A stretch of DNA of 42,152 nt from assembly GCA_014360065.1 (NCBI GenBank), contig JACIYF010000007.1, positions 1 through 42,152 of the forward strand, given 5' to 3'. Below are positions 7,399 through 16,833 of this stretch, piece by piece (position 1 is the stretch's first letter; every line of letters begins with the position of its first letter). Below the pieces are notes generated by a model, which saw only the letters and a program-made list of their open reading frames with translations, was not told where the DNA came from and made no database searches. Source of the DNA: Clostridia bacterium. Lineage in GTDB: Bacteria > Bacillota > DSM-521 > Neomoorellales > JACIYF01. The translations under genes were made by a program, and so were the position numbers.

Positions 7399-7851
7399 GT
7401 GGGTTCTTTAAAAAATCGTATCCGATCAATGACAGAGCCTCTTATTAGTAACATGGGTTATGAGCTAGTTGACGTGGAATACGCCAAAGAAGGCAAGGAA
7501 TGGTTTCTCCGTTTTTACGTAGATTCGCCATCAGGAATTACACTAGATGACTGCGAAAGGCTCAGCTACACCTTGAGCGAGCTCCTAGACCGTGAAGACC
7601 CTGTGCCTCACGCTTACAATTTACAGGTTTCTTCTCCCGGCTTAGAGAGGCCTCTAAAGAAACCGTCCGATTTCGCCAGATTCGCTGGACGAATGATAAC
7701 TTTAAAGACTACTCAACCTCTTGAGGGGCACCGTAAGTGGAAGGGGCAAATAGTAAGCGCTCATGAAGAAGGCATAGTGTTGAGGACAGGCGATGTCGAG
7801 ATGGAGATACCATACGGCCTGATTTCCTCGGCTCGGTTGGCAATTTATTGA
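7399..7851 (+). CDS. rimP: Ribosome maturation factor RimP
   Basis: RimP assists maturation of the 30S subunit. The 150-residue protein has the family features: MGYELVDVEYAKEGKEWFLRFYVD near the N terminus, the DDCERLSYTLSELLD helix and the hallmark VSSPGLERPLKKPSDFARF near residue 85, followed by an SH3-like C-terminal domain. An upstream in-frame GTG (7390) lies within AGGAGG (7385-7390), so GTG 7399, 8 nt after that site, is the better start. It is the first gene of the operon with nusA 19 nt downstream, the usual order in Firmicutes and many other bacteria. Confidence 0.94.
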   Translation: MGSLKNRIRSMTEPLISNMGYELVDVEYAKEGKEWFLRFYVDSPSGITLDDCERLSYTLSELLDREDPVPHAYNLQVSSPGLERPLKKPSDFARFAGRMITLKTTQPLEGHRKWKGQIVSAHEEGIVLRTGDVEMEIPYGLISSARLAIY

Positions 7852-7870
7852 GAAAGGTAGGCGGCCACAA

Positions 7871-8941
7871 TTGAACGCGGAATTCATACAAGCATTAAGG
7901 GATATTGAAAGGGATAAGGGCATTCCTGCTGACGTTCTTTTGGAGGCGGTGGAGGCGGCCTTGATGTCCGCCTACAAAAAGAATTTTGGTTCCTCACAAA
8001 ATATCCGCATTACAATGGACCGCAATAGTGGTGAGATCAGCGTGTTGGCCGCCAAGACAGTGGTAGACCAGGTTGAGGATACAAACAATCAAATCTCATT
8101 GCAGGAAGCTAGAACTATTAACCCCAATTACGAGCCTGGTGATGTGGTGGAAATAGAGGTCACTCCCAAGGCCTTTGGGCGCATTGCCGCTCAGACTGCT
8201 AAGCAAGTGGTAGTACAAAGAATTCGAGAGGCTGAACGGGCCTTGGTCTATGAGGAGTTTGCCAATCGTGAAGCTGACATTGTGACTGGAGTTGTGCGGC
8301 GGTATGAAATGCGCAACGTTTATATAGATCTGGGGCGAGCTGAAGCCGTAATGTTGCCCAGCGACCAGATTCCGTCGGAAAGGTACCGGCAGGGTGAACG
8401 GCTCAAGGTATATATTACGGAAGTAAAGAGAACTAGCAAGGGTCCGCAAATCCTTGTGTCTCGGACTCACCCTGGACTAGTGAAACGTCTGTTTGAGTTG
8501 GAGGTACCGGAAATCCGGGACGGGATAGTTGAAATAAAGGCTATTGCCAGAGAACCAGGGGCTCGTTCCAAAGTAGCTATGGCCTCAAGGGACCAGTTGG
8601 TGGATCCAGTAGGCACGTGTGTAGGCCATCGAGGAATGCGGGTGCAGGCAATAGTAAACGAGCTCAGGGGCGAAAAAATCGATGTAGTGCGGTGGGATGC
8701 TGATCCAGCCACTTATGTTGCCAATGCCTTAAGTCCAGCCAAAGTAGTTTCGGTCCGTATTGACGGAGATAGCAAATTGGCCCAAGTCATTGTTCCCGAT
8801 TACCAATTGTCCCTTGCGATTGGTAAGGAAGGGCAAAACGCTCGGTTGGCAGCCAAGTTAACCGGTTGGCGTATCGATATCAAAAGCGAATCTAAGGCGC
8901 TAGAGGAGCGTCAAAACGAAGGGGAAGGTGATGATGTCTAG
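7871..8941 (+). CDS. nusA: Transcription termination/antitermination factor NusA
   Basis: NusA binds RNA polymerase and nascent RNA and controls pausing and termination. The order is an N-terminal polymerase-binding domain ([17 protein letters not shown] onward, residues 1-125), an S1 domain ([20 protein letters not shown], about 137-200), then two KH domains with [23 protein letters not shown] (about 250-275) and [23 protein letters not shown] (about 315-340). At 356 residues it lacks the C-terminal acidic repeats of proteobacterial NusA, as usual in Gram-positives. The start is TTG 7871 with AGGCGG just upstream; no closer ATG fits the conserved N terminus. Its end overlaps rnpM by 8 nt. 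Confidence 0.96.
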   Translation: MNAEFIQALRDIERDKGIPADVLLEAVEAALMSAYKKNFGSSQNIRITMDRNSGEISVLAAKTVVDQVEDTNNQISLQEARTINPNYEPGDVVEIEVTPKAFGRIAAQTAKQVVVQRIREAERALVYEEFANREADIVTGVVRRYEMRNVYIDLGRAEAVMLPSDQIPSERYRQGERLKVYITEVKRTSKGPQILVSRTHPGLVKRLFELEVPEIRDGIVEIKAIAREPGARSKVAMASRDQLVDPVGTCVGHRGMRVQAIVNELRGEKIDVVRWDADPATYVANALSPAKVVSVRIDGDSKLAQVIVPDYQLSLAIGKEGQNARLAAKLTGWRIDIKSESKALEERQNEGEGDDV

Positions 8942-9245
8942 GTCAAGGCGAATTCCCCAGAGAATGTGCATTGGGTGCCGGCAACGCTACAACAAGCGGG
9001 ATTTAGTACGCATAGTAAGAACCCCAGAGGGAGCGGTGGTTGTTGACCCGACTGGAAAACGTTCAGGTAGAGGGGCCTACCTTTGCCTACAAGAAGAGTG
9101 CTTGGCCAAATCCCTGAAAGCTAAAATCTTGGAAAAGGCATTGATGGTGCCCATCGCTGCGGATACAGCCGAAGACTTGGCTAAGCAAATTGGCGAGTTA
9201 GTCAAGATTAAATCCAAAGAGGGGATGAAACTTCCCATGAAGTAG
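8934..9245 (+). CDS. rnpM: YlxR family protein (RNase P modulator RnpM)
   Basis: This small basic protein of 103 residues has the YlxR signature: RMCIGCRQRYNKRDLVRIVR at the N terminus and the GKRSGRGAYLC segment near residue 45. YlxR has been linked to modulation of RNase P in B. subtilis, hence the newer name RnpM. GTG 8928, ATG 8931 and ATG 8934 are all in frame; GGGGAAGG upstream favours 8934. It overlaps the end of nusA, indicating translational coupling, and lies 25 nt before infB. The L7Ae-like ylxQ that usually sits between ylxR and infB is missing here. Confidence 0.92.
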   Translation: MSRSRRIPQRMCIGCRQRYNKRDLVRIVRTPEGAVVVDPTGKRSGRGAYLCLQEECLAKSLKAKILEKALMVPIAADTAEDLAKQIGELVKIKSKEGMKLPMK

Positions 9246-9270
9246 CATACATTTCCAAGGAGGTGATTGA

Positions 9271-11526
9271 ATGGCTAAAACTCGGGTTTATGAGCTTGGC
9301 CGAGAGCTGGATCTAAGTACTAAAGAGATGATGAACTTATTGCACAACCTAGGAATTACCGTCAAAAGCCATATGAGCACCCTTGAAGAGCACGAAATTG
9401 AACTAGTTAGGAACCGTGCAGGCGGCCGCGATCAAGATGCGTTGATCCAAGAAAAGGCTGAGGAAAAAGAAAAAAAAGGGGAAAAGGAAGCCGCCGGTAA
9501 AAGCCCAGGTCAGCCGAAAGTCTCTACCCAGGACCAACAAATGAAGCGAGTCGAAACCCGAAACCCGAGAGCGCTAACTACAAGCGTGAGCAAGAAGCCG
9601 GCTAAGAGCGAGCCCTTGGCTACCCTTTTCCATAACAAGGATTTCGAGCATGACGAACATGAGCCGGCTATGCCTCGGAGACAAAGAATTCGTAAACGCC
9701 CTTCTGAGGAAAGGGGTTTTAGGAAGGGTAAGGCACATCAAAAAAAGCTGAGGGCACAAGTACCCATTCCTACCGTACGTAAGAAAATAACCCTCGAGAG
9801 CGATATTAGTGTTCAAGAGCTGGCAAGGGCTATTGGCAAAACCAGCAGCCAGGTCATTAGCAAGCTGATGGAGCTTGGTACTATGGTAACAGTCACCCAG
9901 ATCGTTGACATAGATACTGCGGCTGTGGTTGCTAGCGAACTGGGTGTTGAAGTTGAGATCAAGCAAAGGCAAAACTTGTTGGAGCTGACGGAGGAGGCTG
10001 ATGATCCTTCACAGTTGGTCCCAAGGCCACCGGTGGTGACAGTCATGGGTCACGTGGACCATGGCAAAACTTCTCTTCTTGATGCTATTAGGCAAACCAA
10101 CGTTACCGAAGAAGAGCCGGGCGGCATCACCCAACACATAGGCGCTTATCAGGTCGAAGTCCAAGGCAAGAAGATAACCTTTATAGACACGCCAGGCCAT
10201 GAGGCATTTACAGCCATGCGAGCCAGGGGTGCCCAAGCTACCGATATTGCTGTATTAGTAGTGGCGGCTGATGATGGGGTGATGCCACAAACAGTGGAGG
10301 CTATTAACCACGCTAAGGCTGCCGGGGTGCCCATCGTAGTGGCTTTAAATAAGATCGATAAAGCTGATGCTCAACCCGACCGAATCAAACAGCAGTTATC
10401 AGACTACGGATTGATTCCTGAAGAGTGGGGAGGAGATACCGTAGTAGTGCCTGTTTCTGCCGTATATAAGACCAACATCGACCAGCTGCTGGAGATGATA
10501 CTCTTAGTAGCCGACCTCGCAGAACTTAGGGCTAATCCCAATCGGCCGGCGCGAGGGGTAATTATTGAGGCCGAACTGGACCGTCGGCAAGGTCCCGTAG
10601 CCACGGTTCTGATCAAAAACGGCACGCTCCAGTTAGGCGATTATGTCGTGGCTGGCCCTGTCTACGGCCGGGTAAGGTCGATGGTGAATTTCAAGGGAGA
10701 AAGGCTGAAAAAAGCTGAACCTTCAACGCCAGTACAGGTGACGGGTTTGTCTGGGGTACCTGAGGCCGGCGATCAGTTGAGGGTAGTGGATAGTGAACGG
10801 GTGGCACGGCAAATTGCTGAGGCTTGGCACGAGGAACGAAAACAAATTGAGTGGGCCAAGGCTGGTCGACTTAGCACCCAGGATCTTTTCGATCAGATGG
10901 GGAAAGGATCTGTCAAAGAGCTAAGCCTTATCGTAAAGGCCGATACCCAGGGTACGGCGGAAGCCCTTTCGCAAGCTTTGTCTAGACTGGGTAATGAGGA
11001 GGCTAGGGTAAAGGTTATCCATTCGGGCGTAGGTGCGGTTACTGAAACCGATGTCATGTTGGCATCTGCTTCGGGTGCCATGATCGTAGCTTTTGATGTC
11101 CGGCCGGACATGAATGCGTCTAAGGCTGCAGAGAAGGAAAAGGTAGAAATCCGAACTTACCGGATCATTTATGAGGCGCTGGATGAAGTCAAGAGCAAAT
11201 TGTCTGGTCTTCTTGAGCCTCAACTTAAAGAGGTACACCTGGGCCGAGCTGAAGTTAGAGCTACTTTCCGGGTTCCCAAGGTCGGCGTGGTCGCCGGGGC
11301 TTACGTGGTGGAAGGCAAGCTACAGCACCATGCCAGAGCCCGTTTAATACGCAACGGGACCATAGTTCATGAGGGTCGTATAGCATCTTTGAAAAGGTTT
11401 AAAGATGATGTTAAGGAAGTGGCCCAAGGCTTTGAGTGTGGAGTAGGATTAAGCAATTTCGATGATATTAAAGAAGGAGATATAATAGAAGCATTTGTCA
11501 TAGAAGAAATCAAGAGGGAGCTGTAG
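9271..11526 (+). CDS. infB: Translation initiation factor IF-2
   Basis: IF-2 is the GTPase that places initiator tRNA on the ribosome. The 751-residue protein has an N-terminal IF2_N module ([21 protein letters not shown]), a highly charged Lys/Glu/Arg-rich linker (about 60-165), a second IF2_N module (about 170-225), and a G domain with GHVDHGKT near 259, DTPGHE near 306 and NKID near 360. Domains II to IV follow, ending in the initiator-tRNA-binding barrel ([20 protein letters not shown]). The start is ATG 9271 behind AAGGAGGTGATT, one of the strongest sites here. rbfA begins 3 nt after the stop. The linker is of moderate length for a Gram-positive IF-2. Confidence 0.97.
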   Translation: MAKTRVYELGRELDLSTKEMMNLLHNLGITVKSHMSTLEEHEIELVRNRAGGRDQDALIQEKAEEKEKKGEKEAAGKSPGQPKVSTQDQQMKRVETRNPRALTTSVSKKPAKSEPLATLFHNKDFEHDEHEPAMPRRQRIRKRPSEERGFRKGKAHQKKLRAQVPIPTVRKKITLESDISVQELARAIGKTSSQVISKLMELGTMVTVTQIVDIDTAAVVASELGVEVEIKQRQNLLELTEEADDPSQLVPRPPVVTVMGHVDHGKTSLLDAIRQTNVTEEEPGGITQHIGAYQVEVQGKKITFIDTPGHEAFTAMRARGAQATDIAVLVVAADDGVMPQTVEAINHAKAAGVPIVVALNKIDKADAQPDRIKQQLSDYGLIPEEWGGDTVVVPVSAVYKTNIDQLLEMILLVADLAELRANPNRPARGVIIEAELDRRQGPVATVLIKNGTLQLGDYVVAGPVYGRVRSMVNFKGERLKKAEPSTPVQVTGLSGVPEAGDQLRVVDSERVARQIAEAWHEERKQIEWAKAGRLSTQDLFDQMGKGSVKELSLIVKADTQGTAEALSQALSRLGNEEARVKVIHSGVGAVTETDVMLASASGAMIVAFDVRPDMNASKAAEKEKVEIRTYRIIYEALDEVKSKLSGLLEPQLKEVHLGRAEVRATFRVPKVGVVAGAYVVEGKLQHHARARLIRNGTIVHEGRIASLKRFKDDVKEVAQGFECGVGLSNFDDIKEGDIIEAFVIEEIKREL

Positions 11527-11529
11527 GGG

Positions 11530-11889
11530 GTGGCCCAGTTGTCTTCCCGCCGCGCTGACAGACTGGCTGAAGCTATAAAAAAGGAAGTAGCCCACATGCT
11601 TCAGGACGAGATCAAGGATCCACGCATTGGTTTTGCTTCGGTTACGCAGGTTACGGTGTCATCGGACTTGCGTTATGCTAAGATTTTTGTAAGCGTGTTG
11701 GGCGACGAAGAGGCTAAGAGAGATACTCAGGCGGGGTTGGAGAACGCTGCCGGCTATATCCGCAGAGAGCTCGGCCGCCGCATTGCGCTTCGGTATGTGC
11801 CCGAAATCTCCTTCAAGATTGATTCTTCTATTGAACATGGGGTCCATATATCCAAGCTTCTCAGTGAGGTTAAGAAGGAAGATAACTAG
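11530..11889 (+). CDS. rbfA: Ribosome-binding factor A
   Basis: RbfA is a KH-like factor for late 30S maturation and cold adaptation. The 119-residue protein contains RADRLAEAIKKEVAHMLQDE, DPRIGFASVTQVTVSSDLRYAKIFVSV and LRYVPEISFKIDSSIEHGVH, matching the family over its whole length. The start is GTG 11530, with AGGGGG overlapping the infB stop region, so coupling with infB is likely. It sits in the standard operon slot between infB and the DHH phosphoesterase, 7 nt before nrnA. Confidence 0.94.
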   Translation: MAQLSSRRADRLAEAIKKEVAHMLQDEIKDPRIGFASVTQVTVSSDLRYAKIFVSVLGDEEAKRDTQAGLENAAGYIRRELGRRIALRYVPEISFKIDSSIEHGVHISKLLSEVKKEDN

Positions 11890-11896
11890 GTAAGTT

Positions 11897-12898
11897 ATGA
11901 AAAACCCAATCCTACACCAGATAAGTGAAACGTTAAGCCGAAGCGAGACCATAGGGCTAACATCTCATGTTTTGCCTGACGGTGATTCTATTGGTTCCGT
12001 AGTAGGGCTGGAACTAGCACTAAAAAAGCTGGGCGTAAAGACTGAGGTTTTTTTGGCTGACCCTGTTCCCCAAACCTACCAATTTTTATTAGGTTCTAAT
12101 GCGGCTCAGTCCAGGGTTTGGGCTGGCGTTCCTGATAACTTGCCGGAAGTAATCGTGGTTTTGGACTGCACCGACCTGTCACGCTTGGGAGAGGGAATGG
12201 CAGATAGAATCGCCGGCAAAACGTTAATTAATATCGATCACCACGTTAGTAACCAATACTTTGGTGCTTATAATTGGGTTGAACCTGGAGCTGCGGCCAC
12301 CGGGGAAATGGTATATTCATTAGTCAAGCTCTTGGGGGTTGCTATTGATAGGGAGATAGCAACGGCACTGTTAACAGCCATAACCACTGACAGTGGGTTT
12401 TTCAGGTATGACAATACCAGGCCTCAGTCGCTGCGGGTAGGAGCGTGCTTGCTGGAAGCGGGCGCAGATTTGGCCATGATTCGCGAACATCTCTGGGAGA
12501 ATAAGTCAGTTGTAAGTATGGAACTGTTAGGAAAAGCCTTGTCAACTTTGTCGCTAACTGACGATGGGCGAGTTGCATGGGTAGCGCTATCGGCGCCAAC
12601 CTTGAAAGAACTAGGTGCTGATGGGGAACATTGCGAGGGCTTCGTTGATTATCCTAAATCCATCAAGGGAGTGGAGATAGGCATCTTTTTTCGAGAAATC
12701 GACAATTCCACTGTCAAAGTGGGCTTTCGGTCGAAAAGGTACGCCGATGTCAATCGTCTTGCTTCTATGTTTGGTGGCGGTGGCCACCCTCGAGCAGCCG
12801 GATGCACTATCCATGGTAGCCTGCCGGTGGTGATAAAGCAAGTAACTTCAGCGGCTCAAAAGTTATTGGATGAAGGTGCTGGCCATGGACGGCCTTAG
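11897..12898 (+). CDS. nrnA: DHH-family bifunctional oligoribonuclease / pAp phosphatase
   Basis: NrnA-type enzymes degrade very short RNA fragments and dephosphorylate 3'-phosphoadenosine 5'-phosphate. The 333-residue protein has LPDGDSIGSVVGL (metal ligands), LDCTDLSRLG, the name-giving DHH in NIDHHVSNQYFG near residue 116, and the C-terminal DHHA1 substrate motif GGGGHPRAAGCTI near residue 293. The start is ATG 11897, and the stop lies 14 nt inside the truB reading frame. Its place between rbfA and truB is common in Firmicutes. The distinction between NrnA and a c-di-AMP-specific phosphodiesterase rests on length and context; no PAS/GGDEF part is present. Confidence 0.9.
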   Translation: MKNPILHQISETLSRSETIGLTSHVLPDGDSIGSVVGLELALKKLGVKTEVFLADPVPQTYQFLLGSNAAQSRVWAGVPDNLPEVIVVLDCTDLSRLGEGMADRIAGKTLINIDHHVSNQYFGAYNWVEPGAAATGEMVYSLVKLLGVAIDREIATALLTAITTDSGFFRYDNTRPQSLRVGACLLEAGADLAMIREHLWENKSVVSMELLGKALSTLSLTDDGRVAWVALSAPTLKELGADGEHCEGFVDYPKSIKGVEIGIFFREIDNSTVKVGFRSKRYADVNRLASMFGGGGHPRAAGCTIHGSLPVVIKQVTSAAQKLLDEGAGHGRP

Positions 12899-13811
12899 CG
12901 GCCTCCTTCCGGTGATTAAGCCTCCAGGAATGACTTCTTTTGCCGTCATCCGGCAGGTAAAACGAATACTCAAGGGCGTACGCAAAGTAGGTCATGGTGG
13001 AACTTTGGACCCTGAGGCTTCAGGGGTATTGATTTTAGGCCTTGGCCGGGCAACTAGGGCTTTGGAGTATTGCCTTGGTCTGCACAAGACGTACCGGGCC
13101 GAAGTAATATTTGGACTGACTACTGATACCCAGGACTTGTCAGGTCGAATAGTGAAGTACCAGCCGGGAAGTAAGTTGGAGGCCGAAAGCGTGGTCCGGG
13201 CGGCGATGACTCTCCGGGGAGAAATCTTGCAAGTCCCTCCTATGGTATCAGCCATACGCTATCAGGGCCGCAGACTTTACCAGTGGGCTCGAGAAGGAGC
13301 GGTGGTTCCGCGAACAGCTCGCGCTGTCGTTATCTATCGTTTTGATGTGCTGGATTTCTTCTGTTCACCCTTTCATCCGCGAGCCATAATTGAAGTTGAG
13401 TGTAGCTCTGGAACTTACGTCCGATCTCTAGCTGACAGCCTTGGGGGTGTACTGGGATGCGGTGCAACTCTAGGGTTTTTAGTCCGAGTCCGGGTTGGAA
13501 ACCTTGGACTTGGCGATTGTTTTAGCTTGGAGGAGGTGCTGCACCTGGCCAAGGCTGGGAGACTTCAAGAAGCCTTGCGGAGTCCAGATGTGTTTCTTAG
13601 TAACTGGCCGGTGTTTTGGGTTACACCTGAGGAGGAGGCCAGGTTAATTCAAGGCCAAAAAGTGTTTTTAGTTAGACCCTACTCCCAAGACAAATTAGTT
13701 CCTGAGCAATATTGTCGAATCTACGGGCCTGACGGAAAACTGTTGGGTATTGGCTGGGTGTCACCAAACAACGAACAGCTTGCGGTACAAGTGAGGAAAA
13801 TGCTGCGCTAA
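12885..13811 (+). CDS. truB: tRNA pseudouridine(55) synthase
   Basis: TruB converts U55 in the T-loop of tRNAs to pseudouridine. The 308-residue protein has LPVIKPPGMTSF at the N terminus, and VGHGGTLDPEASGVLILGLG near residues 36-55 carries the catalytic aspartate (GTLD). YRAEVIFGLTTDTQDLSG and VECSSGTYVRSLADSLG follow in the expected order, with a C-terminal PUA-like segment. An upstream in-frame ATG (12870) exists, but GAAGG at 12872-12876 is placed for ATG 12885. It overlaps nrnA by 14 nt, so translation is probably coupled. Confidence 0.95.
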   Translation: MDGLSGLLPVIKPPGMTSFAVIRQVKRILKGVRKVGHGGTLDPEASGVLILGLGRATRALEYCLGLHKTYRAEVIFGLTTDTQDLSGRIVKYQPGSKLEAESVVRAAMTLRGEILQVPPMVSAIRYQGRRLYQWAREGAVVPRTARAVVIYRFDVLDFFCSPFHPRAIIEVECSSGTYVRSLADSLGGVLGCGATLGFLVRVRVGNLGLGDCFSLEEVLHLAKAGRLQEALRSPDVFLSNWPVFWVTPEEEARLIQGQKVFLVRPYSQDKLVPEQYCRIYGPDGKLLGIGWVSPNNEQLAVQVRKMLR

Positions 13812-13840
13812 CGATTGAAACGATTGGGGAGAAATATATT

Positions 13841-14758
13841 ATGAGGGTATTTATGGGACGAGCCCATCCCATCGATAAACGGCGCATAGTAGCCATTGGC
13901 AATTTTGATGGGGTGCACGTTGGCCACCAGCAGTTGTTGAAGCTGACCATTCAAACGGCGAAGACTTCTGGCTGCTACGCCACCGTCCTCACCTTTTTCC
14001 CTCACCCCGGTCAGGTTTTAAAGGGCTCGAGGTTTTTCCCTTATCTTACCACAGTGGAAGAACGCATACGTTTACTCCTGCTTGCCGGAGTAGACGAAGT
14101 AGTAGTTTATCCCTTTTCCAAAGCCATTGCTGATATGGATCCGCAAGAGTTTATTGATAAAGTGCTTCTCAGGGAACTCAAGGCTGCGGCAACAGTAGTA
14201 GGCTTCAATTTTACCTTTGGCAGGTCTGGCATGGGGTCTACTTCTCTACTGAAGAAAGTGGGTCAGCAGCTGGGATTTGCTTCTATGGTGGTTCCTCCGG
14301 TTACTGTGGGTAACCTACCGGTTAGTAGCAGCCTCATCCGTTCATCCCTGCAGAAAGGCGATTTAGATCTAGCCTCTCAGCTCTTAGGGCGGTCGCCGGC
14401 CCTGGAGGGAAAAGTCATCAGGGGCCAAGGGTTGGGACACCAGTTGGGATTTCCTACCGCCAACATTGAATTGTGGCCTAACCTTTTGCTTCCTAGGTAC
14501 GGGGTCTATGCTACCCGGGTCAAGGTAAGGAGCCTATGGTATAGAGGATTAACCAACATTGGACTTCGCCCTACTTTTGGTGGTAGCAAGGTGCCTACGG
14601 TAGAAACATATTTGTTGGATTTTCAGGAAGACATATATGGTGAGTTTATTAGGCTGGAATTGGAGAAATATATTCGTCCAGAAATCCGCTTTTCCACGCC
14701 CGAGCAGTTGTTAGAGCAGATATCGCAAGATGTAACCCTAGCCCGCCAGCTGAAATAA
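13841..14758 (+). CDS. ribF: Bifunctional riboflavin kinase / FAD synthetase
   Basis: RibF makes FMN and then FAD. The N-terminal adenylyltransferase domain shows [16 protein letters not shown] near residue 19 and [14 protein letters not shown] near residue 120. The C-terminal flavokinase domain begins with [20 protein letters not shown] near residue 190 and contains [21 protein letters not shown]. At 305 residues it has the usual length. The start is ATG 13841 behind GGGGAGAA. It closes the operon; the rpsO-pnp pair that often follows ribF is absent and the dcw cluster begins instead. No FMN riboswitch is visible upstream. A 6-bp hairpin over the stop (14748-14766) lacks a T run. Confidence 0.95.
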   Translation: MRVFMGRAHPIDKRRIVAIGNFDGVHVGHQQLLKLTIQTAKTSGCYATVLTFFPHPGQVLKGSRFFPYLTTVEERIRLLLLAGVDEVVVYPFSKAIADMDPQEFIDKVLLRELKAAATVVGFNFTFGRSGMGSTSLLKKVGQQLGFASMVVPPVTVGNLPVSSSLIRSSLQKGDLDLASQLLGRSPALEGKVIRGQGLGHQLGFPTANIELWPNLLLPRYGVYATRVKVRSLWYRGLTNIGLRPTFGGSKVPTVETYLLDFQEDIYGEFIRLELEKYIRPEIRFSTPEQLLEQISQDVTLARQLK

Positions 14759-14873
14759 TCTCAGCTATCTCGAGCCCACCACGTACCCTTCTAGCAACCC
14801 TTTTGAAAATTCTTTCGATAAAATTGAAACTTAACTTCTGCACCTGCAGGAATTTTTTCCACTCTAGCGAATT

Positions 14874-14928
14874 ACTGGGGTGTAGTGGAGTAGAGTGGAT
14901 GATAGTGCCACAAAGTGGAGTAGAGTCC
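14874..14928 (+). promoter_or_regulatory. Array of 10-bp-phased AGTGG motifs, probable MraZ operator
   Basis: AGTGG-like pentamers recur exactly every 10 bp: ACTGG 14874, AGTGG 14884, AGTGG 14894, AGTGC 14904, AGTGG 14914 and AGTCC 14924. As part of this, AGTGGAGTAGAGT occurs twice as an exact 13-nt direct repeat (14884-14896 and 14914-14926). MraZ is known to bind short G-rich direct repeats with one-turn spacing in front of its own gene, so this is very likely its autoregulatory site. The array reaches the base next to the mraZ ATG, leaving no normal Shine-Dalgarno apart from GTGGAG. Confidence 0.75.
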
Positions 14929-15357
14929 ATGTTTATTGGTGAGTATTTGCATGGCATCGATGAAAAAGGCAGGATAATTATCCCGGCCCGTTTTCGAGAA
15001 GCTCTTGGTAACCGCTTTATCATCACTAAGGGCCTGGATCAATGTCTCTTTATCTATACGCAAGCAGAATGGAGGGCCATAGAACAGAAGCTTAAAGCTT
15101 TACCTTTTACCAAAGGAGAGAATCGAGCCTTTTTGCGGTTGTTCTTTTCTGGAGCTGCCGAATGTGAAATGGATCGTCAGGGGCGTTGTGTTCTACCCCC
15201 ACACCTGCGCGAATACGCCGGTTTGACCAAGGACGTAGTGATAATTGGAGTAAGTAGCCGGGTGGAAATATGGAGCCAGGAGCGTTGGGAAGCCTATAGC
15301 CAGGAGGCGGGAAAACAATATGCCCAGTTGGCTGAAAAAATGGAGGTAACTATTTGA
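14929..15357 (+). CDS. mraZ: Transcriptional regulator MraZ
   Basis: MraZ is an AbrB-fold DNA-binding protein that forms rings and regulates the dcw cluster. The 142-residue protein has two SpoVT/AbrB repeats: [20 protein letters not shown] with [14 protein letters not shown], and [20 protein letters not shown] with [13 protein letters not shown]. The frame is open further upstream to 14803, but the conserved N terminus begins at ATG 14929. It is the first gene of the cluster and its stop overlaps the rsmH start (TGATG). Autoregulation is suggested by the motif array directly upstream. Confidence 0.95.
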   Translation: MFIGEYLHGIDEKGRIIIPARFREALGNRFIITKGLDQCLFIYTQAEWRAIEQKLKALPFTKGENRAFLRLFFSGAAECEMDRQGRCVLPPHLREYAGLTKDVVIIGVSSRVEIWSQERWEAYSQEAGKQYAQLAEKMEVTI

Positions 15358-16295
15358 TGTCCACCGACCTGGCCGATGCCAAACATATTCCGGTTTTACT
15401 AGAAGAAGTCTTGGCCTACTTGCAGGTGAAAGAGGGCGGCACATACGTGGATTGCACTGTCGGGGCTGGCGGCCATTGTTATAGGATTGCTGAAAAAGTG
15501 GGCTCCCAAGGTAGAGTAATTGGCATTGACCGCGATCAAGAAGCTATAGAAGTAGCTCGAAAAAGATTATCCAGATTCCTGGACCGGGTAGAGCTGGTAA
15601 GAGCCGATTTTCGCGACCTGAGGATAGTCCTCGACGATAAGGGTGTTAGCAAAGTTGATGGCTTTCTTTTTGACTTAGGAGTGTCCTCTCTCCAACTAGA
15701 TAATGCTGGTCGCGGATTCAGCTATATGCACTCTGGTCCCTTAGATATGCGCATGGACCAGCGCTTATCAGTGACCGCCTACGATCTGGTCAACCAATTG
15801 CCAGAAGATGAGTTGGCTAGAATAATCGAGCTGTATGGAGAAGAAAGGTGGGCCAAGAGGATTGCGCGCCAAATAACCCTAAGGCGGAATCGGGCAACCA
15901 TCGCTACCACTAAGGATCTAGTGGACATAATTAAGGAAGCTATTCCGGCTCGAGCCCGCCGCCGGGGTCCGCACCCGGCCAAACGAACCTTTCAGGCTCT
16001 AAGGATAGCCGTGAACCAAGAGCTGGACGCGATACCCTTGGGCCTACAGGTAGCTGTAAGATACTTGGCTTTGGGCGGGAGGATTTGCGTGATATCTTTT
16101 CACTCTCTGGAGGACCGGATAGTAAAGAGGTACTTTCAAGAACTTTCTCGTGGGGCTGCAGTTGAACCTCTGCCGGGATTAAAGATGAGAATGGTCACCA
16201 AGAAAGCGATTCGCCCGCAAGAATTGGAAGCCAAGGTTAACCCTCGGGCTCGGAGTGCTCGCTTAAGGGTAATCGAGAAGGTTGAGGGGTTCTAA
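15357..16295 (+). CDS. rsmH: 16S rRNA (cytosine(1402)-N(4))-methyltransferase
   Basis: RsmH methylates C1402 of 16S rRNA using S-adenosylmethionine. The 312-residue protein has HIPVLLEEVLAYL, the SAM-binding YVDCTVGAGGHCYRIAEKVG near residue 32, DGFLFDLGVSSLQLDNAGRG, and HPAKRTFQALRIAVNQELDAI near residue 200, with ISFHSLEDRIVKRYF towards the C terminus. ATG 15357 overlaps the mraZ stop codon and is preceded by GGAGGT at 15342-15347. The position as second dcw gene is nearly universal. Confidence 0.95.
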   Translation: MSTDLADAKHIPVLLEEVLAYLQVKEGGTYVDCTVGAGGHCYRIAEKVGSQGRVIGIDRDQEAIEVARKRLSRFLDRVELVRADFRDLRIVLDDKGVSKVDGFLFDLGVSSLQLDNAGRGFSYMHSGPLDMRMDQRLSVTAYDLVNQLPEDELARIIELYGEERWAKRIARQITLRRNRATIATTKDLVDIIKEAIPARARRRGPHPAKRTFQALRIAVNQELDAIPLGLQVAVRYLALGGRICVISFHSLEDRIVKRYFQELSRGAAVEPLPGLKMRMVTKKAIRPQELEAKVNPRARSARLRVIEKVEGF

Positions 16296-16317
16296 GTAAA
16301 ACAGGGGGTGCATAATT

Positions 16318-16803
16318 TTGGTAACAGCACGAAAAGCCTTGGCCGGACTGCCTGTAGCTTCCCAGCCATTACCCAGGCCCAAGAAGAAACGCAAAGGAGA
16401 TCGCCTGCTCTTAGCGTTGGAAATTCTATTAGCGTTGGGGATAGGTTTAGTTATTACCTCAATTCACGCTGCCTTGGTTGAGAAAGGGTACCAGATTAAC
16501 CAGTTGAAAGGAGCTAACCACGAGATACGGGTGGAGAATGAGCGACTTGAGCTGAGCTTAGCCCAGCTGCAATCCCCTGAGAGGATTAGCCAGTTGGCTC
16601 GCCAAAAATTAGGTATGCAACCTCCTGGTGCCAAAGATTACGTTTATGTTGCCGGCCAAGCGCCGACACCAAAGGAACAACCACCTTCCAAGCAGGTGCA
16701 AGTGGTTAATTTGGCCCCGCCGCGGGCTCAGGCTAGCCACAAACTGGCTGCAGCTCTCCACAAGCTGAGCTTGGTTTCAGAGGTGATAGCAGTCCAGAAC
16801 TAA
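16318..16803 (+). CDS. ftsL: FtsL-like septum protein
   Basis: This 161-residue bitopic membrane protein occupies the FtsL slot between rsmH and the division penicillin-binding protein. A basic cytoplasmic stretch (RPKKKRKGDR) is followed by one membrane helix (LLALEILLALGIGLVITSI, about residues 30-50). Then comes a leucine-zipper coiled coil (YQINQLKGANHEIRVENERL, to about residue 90) and the ERISQLARQKLGMQPP segment seen in FtsL/DivIC proteins. A Pro/Gln/Ala-rich tail follows. The start is TTG 16318, 9 nt after AGGGGG. FtsL diverges fast, so assignment rests on topology and position; a DivIC-like role cannot be excluded. Confidence 0.82.
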   Translation: MVTARKALAGLPVASQPLPRPKKKRKGDRLLLALEILLALGIGLVITSIHAALVEKGYQINQLKGANHEIRVENERLELSLAQLQSPERISQLARQKLGMQPPGAKDYVYVAGQAPTPKEQPPSKQVQVVNLAPPRAQASHKLAAALHKLSLVSEVIAVQN

Positions 16804-16833
16804 CTCTGACTCGGCTGGAGGCATATTGGCCTT

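Noticed and set aside
13800-13841. FMN riboswitch before ribF
   Set aside because: The gap is about 30 nt, far too short for the conserved RFN structure.
14759-14873. Sigma-A promoter of mraZ (TTGAAA at 14803 or 14824)
   Set aside because: No -10 with 16-18 bp spacing could be found for either hexamer, so I do not list it as a feature.
14803-14928. Extension of mraZ upstream to ATG 14803
   Set aside because: The extra 42 residues are not conserved-looking, the MraZ domain starts at ATG 14929, and the stretch is better explained as promoter and operator DNA.
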